Part shown: positions 1-11,854 of the stretch, piece after piece
Layout: each line of letters starts with the position of its first letter
How positions within the stretch are numbered: position 1 is the first letter of the stretch
From: an uncultured Bacteroidales bacterium
GTDB lineage: Bacteria > Bacteroidota > Bacteroidia > Bacteroidales > UBA932
NCBI GenBank assembly: GCA_905234475.1
Contig: CAJOHX010000003.1
Span: 21,506-85,505, forward strand
Reading direction: 5' to 3'
DNA: 64,000 bases
Position numbers and translations under genes: made by a program
The notes under the pieces: generated by a model
Told to the model about the DNA's origin: nothing
The model's database searches: none
The model's input: the letters and a program-made list of their open reading frames with translations, nothing else

Positions 1-2
1 AG

Positions 3-1463
3 CGCCCGATGTCGTATGAACTGCTTGGCGGAGAGACGCTTGCGACCTTGTTGGAGTATGCCGGCGGCTTTACGAGCGATGCCTATTCCGATGATTTCCG
101 CCTGATTCGCGAAAAGGGGCCGGAGCGTCGGATTTTCACCGTCAGGGCTTCGGAGGCCGGATTGTTCCAGATGGAGGACGGAGACTATGTGTCCGTCGGA
201 TCGAATCTGGACCGGTATTCCAACCGGGTTGAAATCCGCGGTTATGTGTTCCGTCCCGGCATGTTCGAGCTGGGGAAGGACATCGCGACGGTGCGCCAGC
301 TGATCGCCGGTGCCGGCGGTCTCAAGGAAGATGCTTTCACCGGGCGGGCCGTTGTCGTCCGGGAGAAGCCGGATCTCAGCCTGGAGACGCTTTCGTTCGA
401 CCTGGCGGCCGTCCTGGCCGGGCAGGCCGATGATATCCTGCTGCGCAAGAACGATATTGTCGTGATTTCGGGCATCTACGAGCTTCAGGACCGTGGGACG
501 CTGACCATCAACGGTCAGGTTGTCAGCCCCGGGATCTTCCCGTATTCCGACAATACGACCATTGAGGACCTGATCCTGCAGGCCGGCGGTTTGCTGGAAG
601 GGGCGTCGCTCTCCCGCGTGGATGTGGCGCGCCGCCTGATTGATCCTTACAGCAAGATGCCGTCCGACACCATTGGCCAGACTTTCTCTTTTGAGATTAA
701 GGACGGCCTGGCCGTGGGCGGTGATGATTTCATCCTGCAGCCCTACGACGTGGTGTCTGTCCGCCGCAGTCCCAGTTCCAGGACGCAGGAATTCGTAACC
801 ATCACAGGAGAAGTCGCTTTCCCGGGCGAGTATGTGCTGCTGAGTGTCGGAGAGCGTGTCTCAGAATTGGTGAAGCGCGCCGGCGGGGCGACCAACCACG
901 CTTTCCTTCATGGGGCCACGTTGACCCGCCAGATGACTGAGGAGGAACGTAGAATCCAAACGGCCAAGATGGAAATGGCGCTGGGTGGCTCCATCCGGGA
1001 TACCCTGGATGTAAGTCAGATTTATGTGGGTGATACGTATTCCGTCGGTATTGAACTGGACAAGGCCGTCGCCCGCCCGGGCTCCAATTACGACATAATC
1101 CTGCGCGCGGGTGACCGGCTCTTTGTGCCCGAAGAACTCAGCACGGTGCGCATCAGCGGCGCCGTGATGTACCCGAATACGACGATTTTCGTGCCGGGCA
1201 AGGGAATGGATTACTATATCAATGCTGCCGGCGGTTATGGCTTCCGGGCCCGTCGCAGCAAAGCATATATCGTGTACATGAATGGCCAGGTGCAACGCGC
1301 GGGCTCCACGGGCGCCAAGATTGAGCCGGGCTGCGAGATCATCGTGCCGCAGCGTCCCGAACGGAAGGGAATGTCTACAGGCGAGATCCTTGGAATCAGC
1401 TCTTCGGCGACATCGCTTGCTACCGTGATGATTACCTTGATCAACCTGTTTGCCAAAAAGTAG
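3..1463 (+). CDS. SLBB-domain polysaccharide export outer-membrane protein (5' end outside window)
   Basis: Probable Wza-type protein of the outer-membrane polysaccharide export channel. At least four SLBB-like units are visible in the part present: VEIRGYVFRPGMFEL (about residue 75), LTINGQVVSPGIFPY (165), VTITGEVAFPGEYVL (265) and VRISGAVMYPNTTIF (380), most of them followed by an AGG-type turn. The C-terminus carries a short hydrophobic stretch (ATSLATVMITLINLF). The frame stays open upstream of the first ATG at position 9, and the visible sequence starts inside an SLBB domain with no signal peptide, so the true start lies before the window. Family members in Bacteroidota are usually about 800 residues. 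A Wzz-like gene follows after 23 nt, the usual partner. Confidence 0.88.
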   Translation, partial: RPMSYELLGGETLATLLEYAGGFTSDAYSDDFRLIREKGPERRIFTVRASEAGLFQMEDGDYVSVGSNLDRYSNRVEIRGYVFRPGMFELGKDIATVRQLIAGAGGLKEDAFTGRAVVVREKPDLSLETLSFDLAAVLAGQADDILLRKNDIVVISGIYELQDRGTLTINGQVVSPGIFPYSDNTTIEDLILQAGGLLEGASLSRVDVARRLIDPYSKMPSDTIGQTFSFEIKDGLAVGGDDFILQPYDVVSVRRSPSSRTQEFVTITGEVAFPGEYVLLSVGERVSELVKRAGGATNHAFLHGATLTRQMTEEERRIQTAKMEMALGGSIRDTLDVSQIYVGDTYSVGIELDKAVARPGSNYDIILRAGDRLFVPEELSTVRISGAVMYPNTTIFVPGKGMDYYINAAGGYGFRARRSKAYIVYMNGQVQRAGSTGAKIEPGCEIIVPQRPERKGMSTGEILGISSSATSLATVMITLINLFAKK

Positions 1464-1486
1464 TTTATGGCTAAATAATTGACTGG

Positions 1487-2641
1487 ATGGAAGAGACTAA
1501 GAATACCGAACCCCAGTACAGGGAAGAAGAATACGACGAGATCGATATCATGGAGCTGCTCCGCAAGCTCTTCAAGGATTGGAAACTGATCCTGAAGTGG
1601 TGCGGCGTCGCCGCCGTGGTCGGCCTGGTGATCGCTTTCAGCATTCCGAAGGAGTATACTGTCAATTCTACCCTGGCGCCGGAAGTGGTGTCCCGTTCCG
1701 GTGGCGGCAACCTGAGCTCGCTGGCCAGCCTGGCTGGCATCAACCTCAGTTCGATGAGCACGGCGGACGCCGTCTATCCGGACCTGTATCCTGACATCAT
1801 CTCATCCACGCCTTTCGTGGTGGAGCTTTTTCCCGTACAGGTGGACTTCAAGTACAAGAAGGAGGCGATGTCCTCGGACTTGTACACCTATCTGAAAGAA
1901 TACACGCGGGGCCCCTGGTGGGGCAAGGTGATGCAGTTCCCGTTCAAGGCCCTGGGCTGGTTCATGGGGCTGTTCCGCGAGAAGGAAGAGGGGGTGGAAG
2001 GATATGCTTCCCTGAACCCTTCCGAACTGACCCAGGAGCAGGAGGATATTGCCAAGGCCATCCGCGAGAGCGTCTCGCTTGCCGTGGACAAGAAGACCTC
2101 GGTGATCTCGCTGACCGTCACGGCCCAGGATCCCAAGGTGGCTGCAAGGATTTCCGAGGAGGTCATTGCCCGCCTGCAGACCTATGTGACTAACTACCGT
2201 ACGGAGAAGTCCCGTCAGGACCTGGAGTACTACGAGAAGCTGTATGACGAGTCGCGGGAGGCATACTTCGCATCGCAGCAGCGCTATGCCAGCTATGTGG
2301 ACCGCAACCAGGGCGTTGTCCTGCAGCGTGTCCGTACCGAGCAGGAGCGCCTGCAGAACGAGATGAACCTCAACTACCAGCTCTACAACGCCTGCGCCCA
2401 GCAGCTCCAGACCGCCAAGGCCAAGGTGCAGCAGGAGACCCCGGTCTTCACGATCATCAATCCGCCGCAGGTACCGCTCAAGCGCAGCAAGCCCTCCAAG
2501 CCGACCATCCTGCTAGCCAGTATCTTCCTTGGTGCCATGATCGCCGCCGTATGGATTCTTTGGGGCCGGGATATCATTGCAGGCTTCAAGAAGAAGGACG
2601 AAGACGCCGTTGAGGCCGAGACCGCACCGGACCGGGAATAA
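1487..2641 (+). CDS. Wzz/GNVR-type polysaccharide chain-length determinant protein
   Basis: Polysaccharide co-polymerase-like inner-membrane protein that would set chain length and work with the upstream SLBB export protein. It has the expected layout: a charged cytoplasmic N-terminus with the [16 protein letters not shown] motif, a first membrane segment at about residues 34-54, a large periplasmic region with coiled-coil character (residues 215-310), and a second membrane segment at about 342-362 preceded by a proline-rich [15 protein letters not shown] stretch. There is no C-terminal tyrosine-kinase domain, so it is a stand-alone Wzz. The length (384 aa) fits the family. Its stop codon directly abuts the GTG start of uvrA. 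Confidence 0.88.
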   Translation: MEETKNTEPQYREEEYDEIDIMELLRKLFKDWKLILKWCGVAAVVGLVIAFSIPKEYTVNSTLAPEVVSRSGGGNLSSLASLAGINLSSMSTADAVYPDLYPDIISSTPFVVELFPVQVDFKYKKEAMSSDLYTYLKEYTRGPWWGKVMQFPFKALGWFMGLFREKEEGVEGYASLNPSELTQEQEDIAKAIRESVSLAVDKKTSVISLTVTAQDPKVAARISEEVIARLQTYVTNYRTEKSRQDLEYYEKLYDESREAYFASQQRYASYVDRNQGVVLQRVRTEQERLQNEMNLNYQLYNACAQQLQTAKAKVQQETPVFTIINPPQVPLKRSKPSKPTILLASIFLGAMIAAVWILWGRDIIAGFKKKDEDAVEAETAPDRE

Positions 2642-5431
<2,790 letters not shown>

Positions 5432-5435
5432 AGAT

Positions 5436-6314
5436 ATGGACGTCGTCATTACTTTCGTGGACGGGAACGACCCGCAGTGGCGCGAAGACTTCCGGCGGGT
5501 GCTGGATGTCCCGGCGCTGGAGAAGCGCTATCGCGACTGGGGCCTGCTGCGCTTCCTGCTCCGGGGGATCGAAACCCACCTGCCTTTCGTCCGGAAGGTC
5601 TTCCTGGTCGTCGCCCGCGACAGCCAGGTGCCGGCCTGGGTGGACCGCAGGCATGTGAATGTGGTGCTGCACGAACAGATTATCCCGGTGGAGTATCTTC
5701 CCACCTTCAACAGCTGCACGATCGAGATGTTCCTGCACCGGATCCCGGACCTGGAGGAACGCTTCCTGTATTTCAACGACGACATGTTCCCGATGATGGA
5801 CTGCACCGAGGAGGACTTCTTCCCGGAGGGACATCCCGCCATCGGCTTTGCCAGCTGCCGCTGGTCCCGTTCGCTGTTCAAGCGACAGTGCCTGAATTCC
5901 GACCGGCTGGCGCGCCGGGCGGCCGGCGTTGAGGCGGGCCGCGACTTCCTCCGCCCGGAGCACATCTGCTCCCCGATGCTGAAGAGCGCCTGCGAGGCGG
6001 CCTTTGCCGCAGTGGAGCCGGAGATCCTTGCCTCCCTGTCGCCCCTTCGGGAGAAGAAAAACATCAACCAGTATTTCTTCCTGGACTATCAGCTGTTCAC
6101 CGGAATGGCCATCGACCGGCGTATCCCCAAGCGCCATTTCTCGCTGGCGGCCGCCGCCACGAACCGGATCTGCTCCTTCCTGGAGCTGCCGGACCGCCAG
6201 ATGGTGTGCATCAACGACGTGAAGATGAGCTCGGACCGTTTCCAGACCGTCCGGAAGCGGCTCCATTTCGCATTCGAGCGCCATTTCCCCCGGCGCTCCC
6301 GTTTCGAATTATAG
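5436..6314 (+). CDS. Stealth-family sugar-phosphate transferase
   Basis: Member of the Stealth family, which transfers hexose-1-phosphate units during capsule or exopolysaccharide synthesis. The N-terminus MDVVITFVDGNDPQW matches the first conserved Stealth block, and the region from RDWGLLRFLLRG through EERFLYFNDDMFP matches the second, with the characteristic NDD. About 292 aa, on the short side for the family, so the C-terminal blocks may be reduced. The ATG is 4 nt after the uvrA stop. The gene ends 4 nt before the stop codon of the convergent lipoprotein gene. Its membership in a polysaccharide locus agrees with the SLBB and Wzz genes upstream. Confidence 0.82.
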   Translation: MDVVITFVDGNDPQWREDFRRVLDVPALEKRYRDWGLLRFLLRGIETHLPFVRKVFLVVARDSQVPAWVDRRHVNVVLHEQIIPVEYLPTFNSCTIEMFLHRIPDLEERFLYFNDDMFPMMDCTEEDFFPEGHPAIGFASCRWSRSLFKRQCLNSDRLARRAAGVEAGRDFLRPEHICSPMLKSACEAAFAAVEPEILASLSPLREKKNINQYFFLDYQLFTGMAIDRRIPKRHFSLAAAATNRICSFLELPDRQMVCINDVKMSSDRFQTVRKRLHFAFERHFPRRSRFEL

Positions 6315-6318
6315 GCTT

Positions 6319-7269
6319 CTACCGTATGGTATAGGTATAACTGTCCGGTCCGTCAACGGTCAGCTCCACCTCCTTGCTGCAGCCGCGCGGCAGGGGCGGG
6401 AGCGGCACGTCGAAGGAGCAGAGCTCCCCTTCGATCCGGCACTCGAATTCGAGGGTGGGGCGGGGGACGCCGAGGATCTCCTCCGGGGTGTCGTTGGGAT
6501 AGCACCAGAGGCTGATACCCGGCTCCTGCGGGAAGAAACCGACATCGCAGGGGAGCGCGGTCCACGCTCCCGCGTCGAGCAGCTCGGCGGGCCGGAAATC
6601 CTTCTCGCGCAGGATCTCGGCATTGTCCGGCAGGTCGCGCAGGCGAACGCGGGGCTCCTCGAGCAGCTCGTACCCGTCCATGGTATTGGTGACCGACCTG
6701 AGCGTGATGCAGCACAGCAGGCCCGTCAGGTTGAGTTCTCCGGCCTGTCCGGCGGTCGTCGCGGAGGCGCCGAGGACCGGGCAGGCGGGATCGTCGTCGG
6801 CGAAAGCGAAGGTGAGTTTCTGCATGGCGTCGTAGCGGCCCAGGGCAGCAAGGTTGAAGCGGCGGGGGCTGTTGGCGATGCCCACGAGAATCTTCTCCCC
6901 GGCCGTGGTCGGGAAGGACAGGCTGTCCGGCAGCCGGTCGTAGAGCAGGTGCTTCTCCAGCGGCTGCGTCCCGCCGGTGTCATAGACAAAGAGGTCCAGC
7001 GTGTGCACTGGACAGGCGCCTGCGTACAGGCGTACGCTGGTGAGCACCGAGTCCACGGCCACCGGCGGAGGTGCAGCCTCCTCTGTAGGGGGCTGCACCT
7101 CTGCGGGCGGCTTCTGGCAGGAAACCGGGAGGGCGGCCAGCGGGATGATAAGCAAACAATAACACAATGAAAGAACTGACCCCGCACCCTGCAGAGTGAC
7201 AGGGCGCTGCGAAAGGTCGGGTGAGCGCTTGGGATGCCGCCGGCTCCCGGATTTCCATTTCTTTTCCAT
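6319..7269 (-). CDS. Putative FimB/Mfa2-like lipoprotein with unusual repeat-derived N-terminus
   Basis: Probable surface lipoprotein. The hydrophobic stretch CLLIIPLAALPVSC (about residues 39-52) looks like a lipoprotein signal ending in the lipidated cysteine. The following domain (LDLFVYD, then ILVGIANSP) resembles anchoring subunits of Bacteroidales FimB/Mfa2-type fimbriae, but I rate that as tentative. I chose the ATG at 7269 because a TACATTTG promoter box lies 5 nt upstream with a TTG box 20 nt further up. The first 35 or so residues (basic, RRHPKRSPDLSQRPVTLQ) are encoded by a hairpin-rich stretch at 7187-7228, so the original start may have been replaced by a repeat. No fimbrial shaft gene is next to it. 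Confidence 0.6.
   Translation of the reverse strand: MEKKWKSGSRRHPKRSPDLSQRPVTLQGAGSVLSLCYCLLIIPLAALPVSCQKPPAEVQPPTEEAAPPPVAVDSVLTSVRLYAGACPVHTLDLFVYDTGGTQPLEKHLLYDRLPDSLSFPTTAGEKILVGIANSPRRFNLAALGRYDAMQKLTFAFADDDPACPVLGASATTAGQAGELNLTGLLCCITLRSVTNTMDGYELLEEPRVRLRDLPDNAEILREKDFRPAELLDAGAWTALPCDVGFFPQEPGISLWCYPNDTPEEILGVPRPTLEFECRIEGELCSFDVPLPPLPRGCSKEVELTVDGPDSYTYTIR
7187..7228. repeat. Double hairpin inside the 5' coding end of the lipoprotein gene
   Basis: Two adjacent inverted repeats share a base: CCCTG/CAGGG (7187-7204) and GCGCT/AGCGC (7204-7228). They lie in the segment encoding the odd basic N-terminus of the lipoprotein and look like a small palindromic insert. I infer insertion because the residues encoded are unlike a signal peptide n-region. 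Confidence 0.5.
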
Positions 7270-7274
7270 GGGAG

Positions 7275-7305
7275 CAAATGTATGCGGCGGCCCCCAAACT
7301 TCCAA
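7275..7305 (-). promoter_or_regulatory. Bacteroidota-type promoter of the lipoprotein gene
   Basis: On the minus strand a TTG box (plus positions 7303-7305), a 20-nt spacer and TACATTTG (7275-7282) match the Bacteroidota housekeeping consensus TTG-N19-21-TAnnTTTG. The box ends only 5 nt before the chosen ATG, so the transcript should be leaderless or nearly so. Confidence 0.65.
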
Positions 7306-7364
7306 GGACCTGAAAAAAACGTAAGGGGGTAATTGTTGTTTTAATGCGTTTTACCTGAATCCAT

Positions 7365-7395
7365 AAAAATTTCGAGCTGCATTTCGCAGCTCGAA
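7365..7395 (-). terminator. Intrinsic terminator of the nqr operon
   Basis: Perfect 10-bp stem TTCGAGCTGC/GCAGCTCGAA with a 5-nt loop (7371-7395). On the minus strand it is followed by ATTTTT (plus 7365-7370). It lies about 50 nt downstream of the nqrF stop codon. Confidence 0.85.
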
Positions 7396-7397
7396 AC

Positions 7398-7424
7398 AGA
7401 TTCCGGGTCAAGCCCGGAATGACG
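7398..7424. repeat. Dispersed 27-nt palindromic repeat, copy 1
   Basis: Stem ATTCCGGG / CCCGGAAT with loop TCAAG (7400-7420), flanked by AG and GACG. The 27 nt are identical to 25613-25639 and closely match 29104-29130 and 58612-58638 in the other orientation. Confidence 0.85.
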
Positions 7425-7448
7425 AAACAACAGGCCCAAAACTCTAGA

Positions 7449-8723
7449 CTAACCTCCGAAGTTGTCGTAAAGGACGTTCTCCGGCGGGACGCCGAGCGAA
7501 TCCAGCAGGGCGTTGACGGAGGAAACCATCATCGGCGGACCGCACATGAAGTACTTGATGTCCTCGGGGGTCTCGTGGTTCTTGAGATAGGTCTCGTTCA
7601 TCACGTTGTGCACGAAGCCCGGGGTGTACTTGACACCGGCGGCGTCCGCCGCGGGGTCGGGACGGTCGAGGGCCAGGTAGAACTTGAAGTTCGGGAACTC
7701 CTTCTCAATCTGCGCGAAATCCTCCAGGTAGAAGGCTTCCACGAGGGCGCGGGCGCCATAGAAGAAGCTGACCTTGCGGGTCGTCTTCATGGTGCGGAAG
7801 AGCTCCATGATGTGGCTGCGGAGCGGGGCCATGCCGGCGCCGCCGCCCACGAAGATGTATTCCAGGTCGTCCGGATCGTCCTTCGGGAGGAGGAACTCGC
7901 CGTAGGGGCCGCTGATCATCACCTTGTCGCCCGGCTTGCGGGAGAAGACATAGGTGGAGGCGATGCCCGGCGGCACGCCCGGGACGAACTTGAAGACGCC
8001 CTTGGGCTGGGTGCGGTCGAACGGCGGGGTCGCGATGCGCACGTTGAGCTTGATGATGCCCTTCTCGCCCGGATAGGAAGCCATGGAATAGGCCCGGATT
8101 GTGGGGACGGTGTTCTTGAACTTGAGGCCGGTGATGCCGTATTTGTCCCAGTCGCCCTTGTAGATGTCGGCTACGCCCATGTCGGAGAAGTCGGCCTCGT
8201 AGGCGGGAATGTCGATCTGGATGTATTCGCCGCTCTTGAATTCGAGGTTCTCGCCCTCGGGGAGACGGACGGTGAATTCCTTGATGAAGGTCGCGACGTT
8301 GTCGTTGGAGATGACCTCGCACTCAAGTTTCTTTACGGACAGGGCGGACTCGGCCACCTGGATCTTGAGGTTGTCCTTGACCTTGACCTGGCAGCCCAGG
8401 CGCCAGCCTTCCTTGATCTGCTTGCGGTTGAAGAAGCCGGTCTCGGTGGGGAGGATCTCGCCGCCGCCCTCGAGCACCTGCACCTTGCACTGGCCGCAGT
8501 TGGCCTTGCCGCCGCAGGCGGAGGGGAGGAAGATCTTCTGGCCGGCGAGCGTGTTCATGAGCGAGTCGCCGGGGGTGACGTCGAGCGTTTTCTTGCCGCC
8601 GTTGATATCAATCTGGATCGTGCCCTTGGGCGTGATCTTGTCCTTGACAAAGAGCAGCAGGGCGACCAGGACCAGCGTCACGAGGACGATGATGGCGATG
8701 GATGCAATGATTGTCTGAGTCAT
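7449..8723 (-). CDS. nqrF: Na+-translocating NADH:quinone reductase subunit F
   Basis: Entry point for electrons from NADH into Na+-NQR. It has an N-terminal membrane anchor (residues 5-26), then a [2Fe-2S] ferredoxin domain with cysteines at 70, 76, 79 and 111, the same numbering as the Vibrio enzyme. The FAD-binding motif RAYSMAS, the NAD(P)-binding GGGAGMAP and the C-terminal CGPPMM motif follow. It is complete at 424 aa and ends YDNFGG as expected. It is the last gene of nqrABCDEF, 6 nt after nqrE, and is followed by a strong terminator. Confidence 0.97.
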   Translation of the reverse strand: MTQTIIASIAIIVLVTLVLVALLLFVKDKITPKGTIQIDINGGKKTLDVTPGDSLMNTLAGQKIFLPSACGGKANCGQCKVQVLEGGGEILPTETGFFNRKQIKEGWRLGCQVKVKDNLKIQVAESALSVKKLECEVISNDNVATFIKEFTVRLPEGENLEFKSGEYIQIDIPAYEADFSDMGVADIYKGDWDKYGITGLKFKNTVPTIRAYSMASYPGEKGIIKLNVRIATPPFDRTQPKGVFKFVPGVPPGIASTYVFSRKPGDKVMISGPYGEFLLPKDDPDDLEYIFVGGGAGMAPLRSHIMELFRTMKTTRKVSFFYGARALVEAFYLEDFAQIEKEFPNFKFYLALDRPDPAADAAGVKYTPGFVHNVMNETYLKNHETPEDIKYFMCGPPMMVSSVNALLDSLGVPPENVLYDNFGG

Positions 8724-8729
8724 GGCCGC

Positions 8730-9344
8730 TTACAGTTGAATGCCCATAAAGATCATGAACGCCATGCCCATCAGGCCCACCGTGATGAAGGTGATGCCGA
8801 TGCCCTTGAGGGGCGCGGGGACGTTGCTGTAGGAAAGCTTCTCGCGGATGGCGGCGAGGCAGACGATGGCCAGGTACCAGCCGATGCCGGAGCCGAGCGC
8901 ATAGACGACGGACTCGCCGAGGCCCGTGAAGTCACGCTGCTGCATGAACAGCGAACCGCCCAGGATGGCGCAGTTGACCGCAATCAGCGGCAGGAAGATG
9001 CCGAGCGAGGAGTACAGCGAGGGGAGATACTTCTCCACGATCATCTCGACGAGCTGCACGAAGGCGGCGATCACCGCGATGAAGATGATGAAGCTGAGGA
9101 AGCTCAGGTCCACTTCCGCGAACTTGGGGGAGAGCCACTTGAGCGCGCCCGGCTGGAGCACGTAGGTGTTCAGGGCCCAGTTGATGGGGAGCGTGAACAG
9201 GAGCACGAAGATCACCGCGAGGCCCAGGCCGTTGGCTGTCTTCACGTTCTTCGATACCGCCAGGTAGGAACACATACCCAGGAAGTATGCGAAGATCATG
9301 TTGTCAACGAAGATTGACTTGACGAATAAGCTGATGTATTCCAT
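8730..9344 (-). CDS. nqrE: Na+-translocating NADH:quinone reductase subunit E
   Basis: Small integral membrane subunit of Na+-NQR, with about six transmembrane helices. The N-terminus [20 protein letters not shown] and the central NCAILGG motif are typical. The cysteine of the FLGMC segment near residue 25 and the one in NCAILGG correspond to the iron-ligating cysteines that NqrE shares with NqrD at the dimer interface. 204 aa, normal length. It lies between nqrD (12 nt) and nqrF (6 nt). Confidence 0.96.
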   Translation of the reverse strand: MEYISLFVKSIFVDNMIFAYFLGMCSYLAVSKNVKTANGLGLAVIFVLLFTLPINWALNTYVLQPGALKWLSPKFAEVDLSFLSFIIFIAVIAAFVQLVEMIVEKYLPSLYSSLGIFLPLIAVNCAILGGSLFMQQRDFTGLGESVVYALGSGIGWYLAIVCLAAIREKLSYSNVPAPLKGIGITFITVGLMGMAFMIFMGIQL

Positions 9345-9356
9345 AGGGCTTCGCGA

Positions 9357-9968
9357 TTATTTCTCCTGAAGGTCCTTGTCACATGCGCGCTGCACCCAGA
9401 TGATGCATCCGAGCAGGATCAGCGCGAACGGCGGCAGGATCACGAGGTTGTTGGGAATGTAGCCGGCGGGCAGGACCCGCAGGCCGAACAGGGTGCCGCT
9501 TCCGAGCAGTTCGCGGAAGAAGGCGACGATCAGCAGGATCATGCCGTAGCCCACGCCGTTGGCGAGGCCGTCCAGCAGCGAGGGAATGGGCTTGTTGCCG
9601 AGGGCGAACGCCTCGATGCGTCCCATCACGATGCAGTTTGTGATGATCAGGCCGATGTAAACGCTCAGCTGCTTGTCGATGGCGTAGGTGGCTTCGAAAC
9701 TCTTGAGGATCTGGTCCACCAGGATGACCATCATGGCCACGACCACCAGCTGCACGATGATGCGCACGCGGCCGGGGATGGTGTTGCGGAGCAGCGAAAG
9801 GATGAGGCTGGAGATGCCGGTGACCACAATCACGGAGAGGGCCATGACCAGCGCGCCCTTCAGGGTCACGGTGACCGCCAGCGAAGAGCAGATGCCCAGC
9901 ACCAGGACGGTGATCGGGTTCCCCTTGAAGATGGGGTTCAGGATGGTTTCTTTCAGTTTTGCGTTCAT
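9357..9968 (-). CDS. nqrD: Na+-translocating NADH:quinone reductase subunit D
   Basis: Integral membrane partner of NqrE with about six helices. The segments NPIFKGNPITVLVLGICSSLAVT near the N-terminus and TNCIVMGR in the middle are the conserved NqrD blocks. Cysteines in LGICS and TNCIV fit the membrane iron site shared with NqrE. 203 aa, normal length. It begins 3 nt after nqrC. Confidence 0.96.
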   Translation of the reverse strand: MNAKLKETILNPIFKGNPITVLVLGICSSLAVTVTLKGALVMALSVIVVTGISSLILSLLRNTIPGRVRIIVQLVVVAMMVILVDQILKSFEATYAIDKQLSVYIGLIITNCIVMGRIEAFALGNKPIPSLLDGLANGVGYGMILLIVAFFRELLGSGTLFGLRVLPAGYIPNNLVILPPFALILLGCIIWVQRACDKDLQEK

Positions 9969-9971
9969 GGC

Positions 9972-10730
9972 TTATTCCTCCGATTTGGTGAAGTATTTGG
10001 CGTAGGCGCCCAGCCAGGTGTCGATGGCGGCATCCAGGCCCTGCGAGGTCATGGTCGCGCCGGAGATGGCGTCGATCTTGTTGTCCTTCAGGGATTTGCC
10101 GTCCTCGCCCACGGGAGCGCCGCCCTTGACGATTTCAAAGACGTTCGCCGAGCTGAAGTCGGCCTGCTCGCCGATGAACTGCTGCTGGAAGGCCGGGTCG
10201 TCCTTGATCCTGGATCCCAGGCCGGCCGTCTCGCTCTCATGGTCGAAGTAGGCGCCGCTGATGGTCGCGGTGCCGGTCTCGAAGGCGAGGTAGCCCCAGA
10301 TGGGACCCCACAGGCCGGCGCCGTAGACGGGCACCACCGTGTTGCCGTTCCTGAAGATGAATACGGGCAGCTCGGCTTCGCCGGTCTGGTTGGTGCCGCC
10401 CTTGATGTTGTAGTTCTGGCGCTTGAGCTCCTTCGGGCCGTAGACCTCGATGCCTTCGAGTTCCCGGACCACGTTGCCCTGCATGTCGATGACCAGGGCC
10501 TTCTCGATCTCCTGCGCGTACTTCTCCAGCTTGGCCGTGTTGCCGAGCTTGTCCAGCTCGGCCTTGGTGCCGTACTGTGCCGCCGTGAGCATCTGGGAGA
10601 TGGTCTCCGCCTTCTCGTTGGCGTCCTGCTTGCCCTTGAGGCTCTGGGACACGAAGGCCAGGAGCGCCGCCACGACCACCACGATGACGGTGGTGTAGAT
10701 GACCGTATAAATATTGCTGTTGGTATTCAT
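9972..10730 (-). CDS. nqrC: Na+-translocating NADH:quinone reductase subunit C
   Basis: Periplasmic FMN-bearing subunit with one N-terminal membrane helix (residues 8-28) and an FMN-binding domain. The flavinylation motif SGATMTS is present near residue 223, where the second threonine-side motif carries covalent FMN in characterised enzymes. 252 aa, close to the family norm. FMN attachment would need an ApbE flavin transferase, which is not in the window. Gaps to nqrB and nqrD are 4 and 3 nt. Confidence 0.96.
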   Translation of the reverse strand: MNTNSNIYTVIYTTVIVVVVAALLAFVSQSLKGKQDANEKAETISQMLTAAQYGTKAELDKLGNTAKLEKYAQEIEKALVIDMQGNVVRELEGIEVYGPKELKRQNYNIKGGTNQTGEAELPVFIFRNGNTVVPVYGAGLWGPIWGYLAFETGTATISGAYFDHESETAGLGSRIKDDPAFQQQFIGEQADFSSANVFEIVKGGAPVGEDGKSLKDNKIDAISGATMTSQGLDAAIDTWLGAYAKYFTKSEE

Positions 10731-10734
10731 AGGG

Positions 10735-11850
10735 CTAGGCGGTTTTGAGTTTCTTTGCCTTGCGGGACAGATGCACGCTGATCACGCAGTGGTCGATCAG
10801 CGGGGCGAACATGTTGCACAGCAGGATGGCCAGCATCATGCCTTCCGCATAGCCCGGGTTGAAGAAGCGGACCAGGATGCAGAGGGCGCCGATGAGGAAG
10901 CCGTAGATCCATTTGCCGCACTCGGTCTGGGCGGAGGTCACCGGGTCGGTGGCCATGAAGACGATACCGAAGGCGAAGCCGCCGTAGAGCAGCTGCATGT
11001 AGCAGGGGACCGTGGTGATGCCCGCCAGATCGCCGATGCCGCCCACGAAGAGCACGCCCAGCACGCCGGCGGCCATGATTTTCCAGCTGGCGATGCCCGT
11101 AAACAGGAGAATGGCCGCGCCGAGCAGGATGGCGATCACGGACGTCTCGCCCACAGAGCCCGGGACCGTGCCGATGAACAGGTCCCAGAAGCCGGTCCCG
11201 TATTGCGCGGATGCGCCGTCCGGGGCGAGGGGCGTGGCGCCGGTGAAGCCGTCCACAAGCTGCTCAGTGGGCTTGTAGTGGATCCAGCAGTTGGATCCGG
11301 ACATGTAGTTCGGATAGGAGAAGAAGAGGAAGGCGCGGGCGAGGATCGCCGGGTTGAAGATGTTCATGCCCGTGCCGCCGAAGATCTCCTTGCCGAAGAT
11401 GACCGCGAACACGACGGCGAGCGCGAGCATCCACAGGGGGATGTCCACCGGGACAATCAGGGGGATGAAGAAGCCCGACACGAGGTAGCCCTCGCTCACT
11501 TCCTCGCCGCGGATCTGGCTGGAGGCGAATTCGATGCCCAGGCCCACGATGTAGGAGACGAGGTACAGGGGCAGGACACGCAGGAATCCGTACCACCAGT
11601 TGCCGAGGATGTTGAGGCGGAGGTCGCCCACCGCCAGGCCGTGCTGATAGCCGACGTTCCACATGCCGAAGAGGGCTGCGGGCGCGGCGGCGATCACCAC
11701 GATGATGAGGAGGCGCTTGAGGTCGATGGCGTCGCGCACGTGAGACCCCTTCCGGGTAACGGTCCCCGGCACGTGCAGGAATGACTCAAAAGCGTCGATC
11801 GTGGAGTGCAGCCAGTAGAATTTGCCGCCTTTTTCGAAAATCTTGTTCAT
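10735..11850 (-). CDS. nqrB: Na+-translocating NADH:quinone reductase subunit B
   Basis: Large membrane subunit and main sodium-conducting part of Na+-NQR, with about ten helices and a second covalent FMN. The attachment motif TGATPLA is visible near residue 205. N-terminal residues (WLHSTIDAFESFLHVPGTVTRKGSHVRDAIDLKR) are typical of NqrB. At 371 aa it is slightly shorter than proteobacterial homologues. It starts 4 nt after the nqrA stop. Confidence 0.96.
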   Translation of the reverse strand: MNKIFEKGGKFYWLHSTIDAFESFLHVPGTVTRKGSHVRDAIDLKRLLIIVVIAAAPAALFGMWNVGYQHGLAVGDLRLNILGNWWYGFLRVLPLYLVSYIVGLGIEFASSQIRGEEVSEGYLVSGFFIPLIVPVDIPLWMLALAVVFAVIFGKEIFGGTGMNIFNPAILARAFLFFSYPNYMSGSNCWIHYKPTEQLVDGFTGATPLAPDGASAQYGTGFWDLFIGTVPGSVGETSVIAILLGAAILLFTGIASWKIMAAGVLGVLFVGGIGDLAGITTVPCYMQLLYGGFAFGIVFMATDPVTSAQTECGKWIYGFLIGALCILVRFFNPGYAEGMMLAILLCNMFAPLIDHCVISVHLSRKAKKLKTA

Positions 11851-11854
11851 ACTT

